7,756 nt of DNA from contig JAFVDC010000028.1 of assembly GCA_017478685.1 (NCBI GenBank), positions 1 through 7,756 on the forward strand, given 5' to 3'. Positions 1 to 6,700 of this stretch are shown here, in pieces. The notes under the pieces are model-generated. The model had not been told where the DNA came from and ran no database searches. It worked only from the letters and a program-made list of their open reading frames with translations. The first letter of the stretch is position 1. Each line of letters starts with the position of its first letter. Source of the DNA: Bacteroidales bacterium (lineage in GTDB: Bacteria > Bacteroidota > Bacteroidia > Bacteroidales > UBA932). A program made the position numbers and the translations under genes.

Positions 1-1
1 A

Positions 2-292
2 AACATGCAGTTGTATGAACCCCTGAAACTTGTACCCGGTGACGGGGTTTATGCCGTTGATGTGGAATTGACCGGGAATGTGTTCAAAGGCATGTGCAAC
101 ATCGGCACAAGGCCCACTGTGGGCGGCACTTCCCACACCATAGAGACTCACATCCTGGACTTCTCCGAAGACATTTACGGCCTGCCGCTGAGGCTCCGTT
201 TCCTGCGCCGCATTCGCGATGAACGCAAGTTCCCCTCGCTGGACGCCCTTCGGCAGCAGTTGGAACTGGATGCTTTGAATTGTAAAAAGTAA
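2..292 (+). CDS. ribF: RibF C-terminal part: riboflavin kinase domain of bifunctional riboflavin kinase/FAD synthetase (5' end outside window)
   Basis: The visible 96 or so residues are the end of the riboflavin kinase module, which phosphorylates riboflavin to FMN in the cytoplasm; the FAD synthetase half would lie upstream of the window. Seen directly: PGDGVYAV, then GMCNIGTRPTV, then IETHILDF..DIYG, then a C-terminal stretch with IRDERKF and a closing QQLELD. The Glu of IETH (bases 143-145) aligns with the catalytic glutamate of the family. The reading frame is open to the left edge, so the first ATG in view (base 5) is an internal Met and not the start. The gene ends in TAA, and a promoter for the next operon overlaps its last codons. 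Family assignment is very secure from these motifs. Confidence 0.95.
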   Translation, partial: NMQLYEPLKLVPGDGVYAVDVELTGNVFKGMCNIGTRPTVGGTSHTIETHILDFSEDIYGLPLRLRFLRRIRDERKFPSLDALRQQLELDALNCKK

Positions 293-304
293 TTGTTATC
301 TTTG
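274..304 (+). promoter_or_regulatory. Bacteroidota-type sigma-ABfr promoter for the greA operon
   Basis: TTTG (274-277), a 19-nt spacer, and TATCTTTG (297-304) match the Bacteroidota consensus TTTG...TAnnTTTG with near-ideal spacing. The -33 element lies inside the last codons of ribF. Transcription would begin a few bases after 304, at about 308-312, leaving a leader of about 65 nt before greA. The same TATCTTTG core recurs upstream of ileS. The start point is inferred, not observed. Confidence 0.8.
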
Positions 305-317
305 CACTACATAAGGC

Positions 318-352
318 TCGACGACTGGTAACGGTCGTCGGCTCATTTTTTT
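318..352 (+). terminator. Terminator-like hairpin with T7 tract in the greA leader (ribF terminator and/or greA attenuator)
   Basis: The arms CGACGAC (319-325) and GTCGTCG (334-340) pair perfectly. U326-G333 and G327-C332 extend the stem inward and close a GUAA tetraloop (328-331) of the GNRA class; U318-G341 can add one outer pair. Four bases then lead to seven T (346-352). The gap before the T tract is longer than in the best terminators. The hairpin lies downstream of the promoter at 274-304, so it can end ribF read-through and also stop transcripts started at that promoter after about 40-45 nt. Which role dominates cannot be told from sequence. Confidence 0.75.
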
Positions 353-374
353 GACAAAGTAAAAAGGTAAACAT

Positions 375-842
375 ATGGCTATTGAAATGATGACTCAGGC
401 CGGTCTTGACAAGCTCAAGAAGGAACTGGCCGATGCACTGGCCCAGAGGCCGGTGATTTCTGCGGCTATCGCAGAGGCACGTGAGAAGGGAGACCTCTCA
501 GAGAATGCAGAGTATGACGCCGCGCGCGATGCACAGGGCCTTCTGGAGGTGAAGATCGCCCGCCTGAAGGAGAAGGTTGCAAATGCACGCGTCATTGATG
601 AGAGTAAGCTTTCGGCAGACTCCGTGCAGCTTCTTTCCAAGGTGAAGGTCAAGAACCTTGCCAACAAGATGGTCATGAACTTCCAGATTGTTCCGGAAAC
701 CGAGGCCGATTTCTCCAAGGGCCTCCTGGCCGCCACAACCCCTATCGGCAAGGCCCTCATCGGCCATGGAAAGGGCGAAGTTGTGGAGGCAAAGGTCCCA
801 AGCGGAATCATGAAGTTTGAAATCATGGAAATTTCCCTTTAA
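375..842 (+). CDS. greA: Transcription elongation factor GreA
   Basis: GreA enters the secondary channel of RNA polymerase and stimulates cleavage of the 3' end of backtracked RNA, rescuing stalled complexes. The 155 residues match the family's usual length. Residues 1-75 form the antiparallel coiled coil, with GDLSENAEY at 39-47 carrying the acidic tip residues D40 and E43, equivalent to D41 and E44 of E. coli GreA. The C-terminal FKBP-like domain shows TTPIGKALIGHGKGE (121-135) and a closing KFEIMEI. The ATG at 375 is preceded by an A-rich stretch (AAAAAGG) and gives the standard N terminus. It is first gene of an apparent operon; the HIT gene starts one base after its stop. The leader carries a terminator-like hairpin. 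Confidence 0.97.
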   Translation: MAIEMMTQAGLDKLKKELADALAQRPVISAAIAEAREKGDLSENAEYDAARDAQGLLEVKIARLKEKVANARVIDESKLSADSVQLLSKVKVKNLANKMVMNFQIVPETEADFSKGLLAATTPIGKALIGHGKGEVVEAKVPSGIMKFEIMEISL

Positions 843-843
843 G

Positions 844-1248
844 ATGGCTACAATATTCACAAAAATCGCCGCCGGAGAAATCCCTTCCTACAAGTGCGCG
901 GAGTCAGAGGACTTCTACGCATTCCTGGACATTTCCCCCCTGGCCGCCGGTCACACACTGGTAATCCCTAAGCACGTGGAAGACGACTACATCTTCCACC
1001 TGGATGAGGCTACTTATGAAGGCCTTTGGGCATTTGCCCGTAAGGTTGCAGTGGCCCTCAAGGCCGCCGTCCCCTGCAAGAGGGTGGGCGTAGCCGTGCT
1101 TGGCATGGAAGTGCCTCACACCCATATACACCTTTTGCCTCTCCAGACAGAAGGAGACATGGATTTCCGCAAGGCAAAGCTGCAGCTTGAGCCTCAGCAG
1201 ATGAAGGAAATTGCCGCCAAAATCCTTGCAGAGTATGAGAAACTTTAG
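844..1248 (+). CDS. HIT-family (histidine triad) nucleotide hydrolase, HinT-like
   Basis: HIT proteins of this branch hydrolyse purine nucleoside phosphoramidates and related AMP-linked compounds; the physiological substrate is often unknown. The 134 residues open with MATIFTKIAAGEIPSYK, the usual HinT-type N terminus, followed by DISPLAAGHTLVIPKHV (29-45) and the histidine triad HTHIH at 92-96; the middle His94 is the expected nucleophile. I chose the ATG at 844 over the in-frame ATG at 817 because 817 lies inside greA and adds nine residues not typical of the family. The start falls one base after the greA stop, and the end overlaps the next gene by 14 bases, so all three genes are probably co-transcribed and translationally coupled. 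Family assignment is secure; the exact substrate is not. Confidence 0.93.
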   Translation: MATIFTKIAAGEIPSYKCAESEDFYAFLDISPLAAGHTLVIPKHVEDDYIFHLDEATYEGLWAFARKVAVALKAAVPCKRVGVAVLGMEVPHTHIHLLPLQTEGDMDFRKAKLQLEPQQMKEIAAKILAEYEKL

Positions 1249-2350
1249 CCGCATTGTCCTTGGTGCTCTCCTTTGCACCGTTTTTTTCTCCTGCGACCCT
1301 GAGAAAACCTACATCAGCGGTGTCCTCAAGGACGGCCCTGATTCAGAGCTCATAGTAAAGCTCCTGGACGTGAACCGTTTCCAGGTGCTGGATACCCTGA
1401 GGACAGAGGAAGACGGCGCCTTCTCTTACACCATGGACATCAAGGAGGCCCAGCCGGAGTTCATCTACCTCTATTACAAGGACCGTCAGGTGGCATCCCT
1501 CCTTCTTCAGAAAGGGGATGCGGTGGTTGTGGAAACCGACACCCTTGGCGCGTATAAGGTGGAGGGCTCTGAGGAAAGTCTCAACCTTCAGAAGGTGGAG
1601 AACGCCTACAACGCCTGTGTAAGGGACATTTCCCGCATTATCGCAAATCCTCTCCGCGGAAACGCCGCCATTTCACGCAGGTATGTGGAGTACTACCGCG
1701 ACAGGGTCCAGTATGTGATGGCGCACCCTCATTCCCTTACCGTTGTCCCGGTCTTTTTCCAGAAACTCAATGATGGACTTCCGGTATTCGCCCAGCCCAC
1801 GGACGGCCTTCTCATGAAGAGCATCACGGACTCCCTCAAGACCGTTTATCCGGATTCAAAGTACGTGAAAGCCCTTGAAAAAGAGGCCGAAAGGCGTATT
1901 CATGAGATGGAACTGTCGGCAAAGATCCGGCAGGCCGAAGAAGTTGGCTACATTGACATAGAGCTCCCCGGAGTGGAGGGCAAGAAGGTGAAACTCTCCG
2001 ACACCGAGTCCAAGGTTACCATGGTGTACTTCTGGGCCACCACCGCAGAGCAGAAAATGTTCAACCTGGATGCCCTTAAGCCCATTTATGAGGAATTCCA
2101 CCCCAAGGGCTTCGAGATTTACGCCGTGTCCCTCAACGTGGACAAGGCCGAATGGGGCAAGGCCATGCGCAACCAGAAACTGCCCTGGGTCAATGTCTGC
2201 GACACCAGGGGAGCGGATTCTCCCTACATCGGCCTTTATGGCGTAACATCCCTCCCTATGGCCTGGTTCATTGTAGACGGAGAGATTGATACCGCCGCCA
2301 ATGTGCGTAATGCGGCCGATATCCGCAGCTACCTGCGCAAAAAATTGTAG
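1235..2350 (+). CDS. Thioredoxin-fold (TlpA/AhpC-TSA-like) lipoprotein with N-terminal DUF4369-like domain, lacking the CxxC
   Basis: 371 residues from the ATG at 1235, chosen because it starts a clean lipoprotein signal: MRNF, a hydrophobic core (I7-F18), then FFSC with C20 as the likely lipidated cysteine. An upstream in-frame ATG at 1211 would put eight extra residues before it. The segment from about 24 to 120 resembles DUF4369 (ISGVLKDG, DTLRTEEDGAFSY, KVEGSEESL). The last 135 or so residues are a TlpA-type thioredoxin fold: IDIELPGVEGKKVKLSD, MVYFWATTAEQ, GFEIYAVSLN, and VTSLPMAWF with the conserved cis-proline at P341. Where active relatives read FWAxWCxxC, this protein reads FWATTAEQK, so both cysteines are replaced (A271, K274). 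It should not do disulfide exchange by the usual mechanism. It probably acts in the envelope; its role is unknown. It overlaps the HIT gene by 14 bases. Confidence 0.88.
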   Translation: MRNFSRIVLGALLCTVFFSCDPEKTYISGVLKDGPDSELIVKLLDVNRFQVLDTLRTEEDGAFSYTMDIKEAQPEFIYLYYKDRQVASLLLQKGDAVVVETDTLGAYKVEGSEESLNLQKVENAYNACVRDISRIIANPLRGNAAISRRYVEYYRDRVQYVMAHPHSLTVVPVFFQKLNDGLPVFAQPTDGLLMKSITDSLKTVYPDSKYVKALEKEAERRIHEMELSAKIRQAEEVGYIDIELPGVEGKKVKLSDTESKVTMVYFWATTAEQKMFNLDALKPIYEEFHPKGFEIYAVSLNVDKAEWGKAMRNQKLPWVNVCDTRGADSPYIGLYGVTSLPMAWFIVDGEIDTAANVRNAADIRSYLRKKL

Positions 2351-2382
2351 GAGATTTCCCTGCCGCTGAACTTATTGACTGA

Positions 2383-2442
2383 CAGCATGTTATAAAATGT
2401 CGGGTGCACTTGGCGGTGCACCCGACATTTTATAAGGGGCTG
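2383..2442. terminator. Bidirectional terminator between convergent genes
   Basis: A perfect 20-bp inverted repeat (2390-2409 with 2416-2435) encloses a 6-base loop. The inner stem is GC-rich (CGGGTGCAC/GTGCACCCG) and the outer stem is AT-rich (TTATAAAA/TTTTATAA), so on each strand a GC stem is followed by a T-rich run. Beyond a 3x3 internal loop, CAGC (2383-2386) pairs with GCTG (2439-2442). It sits midway between the stop of the lipoprotein gene and the stop of tsaB, as expected for a terminator serving both. Confidence 0.92.
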
Positions 2443-2454
2443 AGCGATAGCTGT

Positions 2455-3147
2455 TTATGCGCCAGAAAGGATTGACTTTTTGGACACGGTGGCTACAAAA
2501 TCTTTGAGGTAGAACGGTTCAAAATAGGCAAGGTTCTCAAAAATGCCTTCATTGTAGGCTTTCTCTGCCAGGACTGCCATATTGGAGGCAAGCGGCCATG
2601 CTTCCGCAAACATGGCATTGGGATGTGTAATTACATCCTTGCATTTGAGGGCGCCGTCACCTATGAACAGTACCGGACCTTTATCCAGGTATTCCGCAAA
2701 GGATTCCGGGCCGATGATTTTTGCCTCTACGGCAGTCAGTTGTTTTCCAGTAGGGGAAAATACTGCCGTGTAAACTTCCATTCGGCGGACGTCTATCATG
2801 GGAATGATGAAAGCGGCTCCGGCTTTGCCGGAAACCTCTGATGCAGCCAGGGTATCCAGCGAGCCTATGGCTATGAGCGGAAGGTTGGCGCCGAAAGCAA
2901 GGCCCTTTGCCGTGGAAACGCCAACGCGAAGGCCTGTGTATGATCCGGGGCCTTTTCCTACGCAGATGGCATCGCAGTCTGAGACCTTAAATCCTTTGGA
3001 ATCAAGTACTTCTTTGACAAACGGAGCGGTAAGTGAGGCCTGCAGGCGGGGCTCATGGCATTCCCTGGAGGCGGTAACTACGCCGTTTTCTGACAACGCT
3101 ACTGACAGAACAGCCGTTGATGTTTCAATTAAAAGTATCTTTGCCAT
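2455..3147 (-). CDS. tsaB: TsaB, tRNA threonylcarbamoyladenosine (t6A) biosynthesis protein
   Basis: TsaB (YeaZ) is the non-catalytic ASKHA-fold partner of TsaD in the complex that transfers threonylcarbamoyl to A37 of tRNAs reading ANN codons. The 230 residues match the usual length (231 in E. coli). Seen: the N-terminal MAKILLIETST phosphate-1-like strand, the family hallmark GKGPGSYTGLRVG at 64-76 followed by STAKGLAFG, IDVRRMEVYTAVF around 118-130, and YLKDF near the C terminus. The tsaB start lies three bases after the cvpA stop, so it is second in a leftward two-gene operon, and its own stop faces the bidirectional hairpin. No Shine-Dalgarno sequence is visible, as is common in this phylum. 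Assignment is secure. Confidence 0.95.
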   Translation of the reverse strand: MAKILLIETSTAVLSVALSENGVVTASRECHEPRLQASLTAPFVKEVLDSKGFKVSDCDAICVGKGPGSYTGLRVGVSTAKGLAFGANLPLIAIGSLDTLAASEVSGKAGAAFIIPMIDVRRMEVYTAVFSPTGKQLTAVEAKIIGPESFAEYLDKGPVLFIGDGALKCKDVITHPNAMFAEAWPLASNMAVLAEKAYNEGIFENLAYFEPFYLKDFVATVSKKSILSGA

Positions 3148-3150
3148 AAA

Positions 3151-3666
3151 CTATACTTCTGCTGCAAATTCCGATGCCGACTGGAAGAGTTCCTTGAGGT
3201 AGGGGAATACGGTGTAGCCAAGGTCCTTGAGGGTGCCGTAAAGAACAGATTCCGTGAGGACCGGGCTGGTGACAAGCTGGAACTTGGCGTTGATGGTGTC
3301 GAAGAGGATGATCACTATGCTTATGATTACGGCGCTGAGGAGCACGGCAAACACAAAGCCCAGGAGGCGGTTTATCCACCCGAGGTTTGCCATCTTGAAT
3401 ATGCCGGTAATAAGTTTTGCCAGTAGCATCACCACAATGATGACGGCAACGAGGGTAACTGCGAAGGCAATTACCTTCAGGGCGGTGTCGGAGACCGTGA
3501 CGTATTTGTGGAGCCAGTCAAAAACTACACCTGAAAACCTGGATGCGGCCCATATGGCGGCAACAATTCCAACCAGGGAGACAGCCTGCTCAATGAAACC
3601 CTTCGAAACCCCGCGGATGATGCCGGGAATGAACAGGAGAAGAATCACTATGTCAAGAATGTTCAT
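3151..3666 (-). CDS. cvpA: CvpA-family integral membrane protein
   Basis: 171 residues with about four hydrophobic membrane segments (roughly 3-18, 26-43, 63-86 and 101-122) and a short soluble C-terminal tail. The opening NILDIVILLLFIPGIIRGVSKGFIEQ, with its membrane-embedded G-x-x-K-G turn, is typical of the CvpA family. The family name comes from colicin V production in E. coli; the biochemical activity is not established, though mutants of homologues have envelope-stress phenotypes. It is the first gene of the cvpA-tsaB pair. Its start codon lies two bases from the -33 element of the ileS promoter, and its own likely promoter reaches into the first codons of ileS. Family call is confident, function uncertain. 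Confidence 0.88.
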   Translation of the reverse strand: MNILDIVILLLFIPGIIRGVSKGFIEQAVSLVGIVAAIWAASRFSGVVFDWLHKYVTVSDTALKVIAFAVTLVAVIIVVMLLAKLITGIFKMANLGWINRLLGFVFAVLLSAVIISIVIILFDTINAKFQLVTSPVLTESVLYGTLKDLGYTVFPYLKELFQSASEFAAEV

Positions 3667-3667
3667 C

Positions 3668-3698
3668 TTGCTTATGCGAGTTTAATTGATTATCTTTG
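3668..3698 (+). promoter_or_regulatory. Bacteroidota-type promoter for ileS
   Basis: TTG (3668-3670), a 20-nt spacer and TATCTTTG (3691-3698) match the Bacteroidota housekeeping promoter. The expected start is near 3702-3706, giving a leader of about 30 nt before the ATG at 3736. The leader is A-rich with no Shine-Dalgarno sequence and is too short for a T-box or other large riboswitch. Confidence 0.8.
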
Positions 3699-3716
3699 TA
3701 CCCTTAAAAAGCAATG

Positions 3717-3747
3717 CAAAATTAGAAAAAATTATATGACATTCAAA
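3717..3747 (-). promoter_or_regulatory. Bacteroidota-type promoter for cvpA-tsaB, facing the ileS promoter
   Basis: On the minus strand, TTTG (3747-3744), a 19-nt spacer and TAATTTTG (3724-3717) match TTTG...TAnnTTTG. The -33 element lies inside codons 3-4 of ileS. Transcription would start near 3710-3713 and run left, giving a leader of about 45 nt for cvpA. Because the ileS start is inferred near 3702-3706 running right, the two 5' ends would overlap by several bases and the polymerase footprints cannot both be occupied. Confidence 0.65.
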
Positions 3748-6700
3748 GAATATAAGGGACTGGACCTCACCCAAACGGGAAAAGATGTCCTGGAGAGATG
3801 GAAAAAGATGGATGCCTTCGGGAAGTCTCTGGAGCTTCGCGAGGGTGCTCCTGAGTTTGTGTTCTTTGAAGGTCCGCCTTCGGCAAACGGAATGCCCGGC
3901 ATCCACCACGTGATGGCACGCTCCATCAAGGATGCCATCTGCCGCTATAAGACGCAAACGGGTTACCGCGTAGCCCGCAGGGCCGGCTGGGATACCCACG
4001 GCCTTCCCGTGGAGCTTGGCGTGGAGAAAAAGCTTGGCATCACCAAGGCCGATATCGGCACAAAAGTGAGCGTTGACGAATACAACGCCACCTGCCGCAA
4101 AGAGGTGATGAAATATACCGCAGAGTGGGAAAACATGACAGAGCGCGTAGGTTACTGGGTAGACATGAAAGACCCTTACATCACCTACGACAACCGCTAC
4201 ATCGAGACCCTGTGGTACCTCCTCAAGAAGATCTACGACAAAGGGCTCCTGTACAAAGGCTACACCATCCAGCCGTATTCTCCCACAGACGGCACCGGCC
4301 TCAGCTCCCATGAGCTCAACCAGCCCGGCTGCTACAAGGATGTGAGCGACACCACCGCCACCGTGCAGTTTGAGATCATAAAGGACGGCGTTTCGCAGCC
4401 CATCTACGGCTCTGAAACCGTTCCCGCATACTTCCTGGCCTGGACCACCACGCCCTGGACCCTTCCTTCAAACACCGCACTTTGCGTAGGCCCTGAAATC
4501 GAGTACATCCGCGTACTGTCCTTCAACCCCTACACGGGCGCTCCGGCGGTGTATGTGCTTGCCAAGGACCTCCTTGGCGCCTGGTTCAATCCCAAGGGTG
4601 CCGAAATCCCCATGGAATCCTACCAGAAAGGGGACAAAGTTGTGCCTTACAAGGTGCTGGACGGCTCTTTCAAGGGCAAGGACCTTGTGGGTATCCGCTA
4701 TCATCAGCTCATTCCCTGGTTCAAGCCCGCCGGAGACGCTTTCCGCGTAATTCCCGGAGACTATGTCACCACCAGTGACGGTACGGGCATCGTGCATATA
4801 GCCCCCACCTTCGGCGCAGACGACAAACGCGTTGCAGCCGCTGCCGGAATCGGCGCAATAATGCCCATGGACAAGGATGGCAATCCCCAGGCCCAGGTAG
4901 ACCGCCAAGGCCGCTTCATGCGCATTGAAGACATGGATCCCGCATTTGCCGCCACCGTAGACCCTTCCTACAAGGAATACTCCGGAAGGTACGTCAAGGC
5001 CGGATACAAGCAGTACTTCGAGCACGTTGAGGAAGAAGGCACCCTGGACATCGACCTCTGCGTCATGATGAAGGCCGATGGCCGCGCATTCAAGGTGCAG
5101 AAGCACGTCCACAGCTATCCCCATAGCTGGCGCACAGACCTTCCCGTGCTGTACTATCCGCTTGACAGCTGGTTCATCAAGGCTTCGGCCGTGAAGGACG
5201 AGATGGTGGCACTCAACAAAACCATCACCTGGAAGCCCGCCAGCACAGGTACGGGCCGCTTCGGCCAGTGGCTGGAGAACATCCAGGACTGGAACCTTTC
5301 CCGCAGCCGCTACTGGGGTACTCCGCTGCCCATCTGGCGCACAGAGGACGGGAAGGAAGAAAAGTGCATCGGCTCCGTAAAAGAGCTTTACAATGAAATA
5401 GAGAAGGCCGTTGCCGCCGGTATCATGGCATCCAATCCCCTCAAGGACAAGGGCTTTGATCCTGCAGACATGAGCCTTGAAAACTATAACAAGATAGACC
5501 TCCACAGGCCTTATGTGGATTACATCTACCTTGTTTCGGCATCCGGCAAAAAGATGATCCGTGAAACGGACCTCATAGACGTGTGGTTCGACTCCGGCGC
5601 AATGCCTTACGCCCAGGAAGGCCTCCGCAACCTCGGAAAGCCGGGCTTCGGCGCCACCGCAGACTTCATCGCCGAAGGCGTTGACCAAACCCGCGGCTGG
5701 TTCTATACCCTGCATGCCATCCACACCATGATTTCCGGCACTCCCGCATTCAAGCGCGTGATTTCCAACGGCCTGGTGCTGGACAAGAACGGCAACAAGA
5801 TGAGCAAGCGCCTCGGAAATGCCGTAGATCCCTTCCAGGCACTGGACAATTACGGCGCAGACGCCCTCCGCTGGTACATGCTTACAAATGCCGAACCTTG
5901 GGACAACCTCAAGTTCGACGAAGGCGGCGTGAGCGATGTCCGCCGCAAGTTCTTCGGCACGCTTTACAACACCTACGCATTCTTCGCCCGCTATGCCAAT
6001 ATCGACGGCTGGAAGCCCAGTCATTCTGAGCCCTGCGAAGAATCCGAACTTGATCGCTGGATTCTCTCCAAGCTTAATACAGTCATCCGTGACGTGAGGG
6101 CTGCGTATGAGGACTATGATGTCAAATCGGCCGGCCGAATCCTGGAGGCCTTTGTCTGCGACGACGTCTCCAACTGGTACGTGCGCCTTAACCGCCAGCG
6201 TTACTGGGCAGGGGAGATGACCCCGGACAAAAATGCCGCCTACGAGACCCTGTACAAGGTACTTGTAGACGTTGCGGTGCTTGCCGCCCCCATTGCTCCG
6301 TTCTTCATGGACCAGCTCTACTGCGACCTTGTGGAAGGTGCAGAGTCCGTGCACTTCACCCTTATGCCCGAGGCCGATGACAGCGCCATTGACAAGGACC
6401 TTGAAGAGCGCATGGCCCTGGCCCAGCAGGCAACTTCGCTTATCCTTGGTATAAGGAAGAAGGTTAATATCCCTGTGCGTCAGCCGCTTTCAAAGGTGAT
6501 GATTCCCGTCATCTCAGACAAGGTGCGCCGTCAGCTCGAGGCCGTCAAGGATACCATCCTCACGGAAGTCAACGTGAAGGAGATGGAGTTCATCGAGGAC
6601 GCCTCCGGCATCATGACCCTCAAGATAAAACCCAACTTCAAGGTGCTTGGAAAAACCTATGGCGCCCGCATGAAGGAGATTGCCGCGGCATTCGGCACGC

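Noticed and set aside
293..374. tRNA or other structured RNA gene between ribF and greA
   Set aside because: Only one hairpin with a T tract is present; no cloverleaf, TPsiC arm or CCA end is visible. It is better explained as a terminator or leader.
817..843. Earlier start (ATG at 817) for the HIT protein
   Set aside because: It would overlap greA and add MKSWKFPFK before the standard MATIFTKI start.
395..860. Minus-strand frames opposite greA
   Set aside because: They are serine/alanine-rich mirror frames of a well-matched greA and have no independent support.
3698..3735. Possible T-box or other riboswitch controlling ileS
   Set aside because: The inferred leader is only about 30 nt, A-rich and unstructured; there is no room for a T-box and no terminator hairpin.
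3682..4311. A 209-codon minus-strand frame covering the ileS start and its promoter
   Set aside because: It overlaps the conserved N terminus of IleRS and both promoters, and its translation shows no recognisable domain.
4468..6354. A 628-codon open frame on the minus strand, antisense to ileS
   Set aside because: It lies wholly within ileS, whose plus-strand protein matches IleRS motifs throughout. The antisense protein has low-complexity Val/Gly/His-rich composition with no family motif, as expected from codon bias of the real gene.
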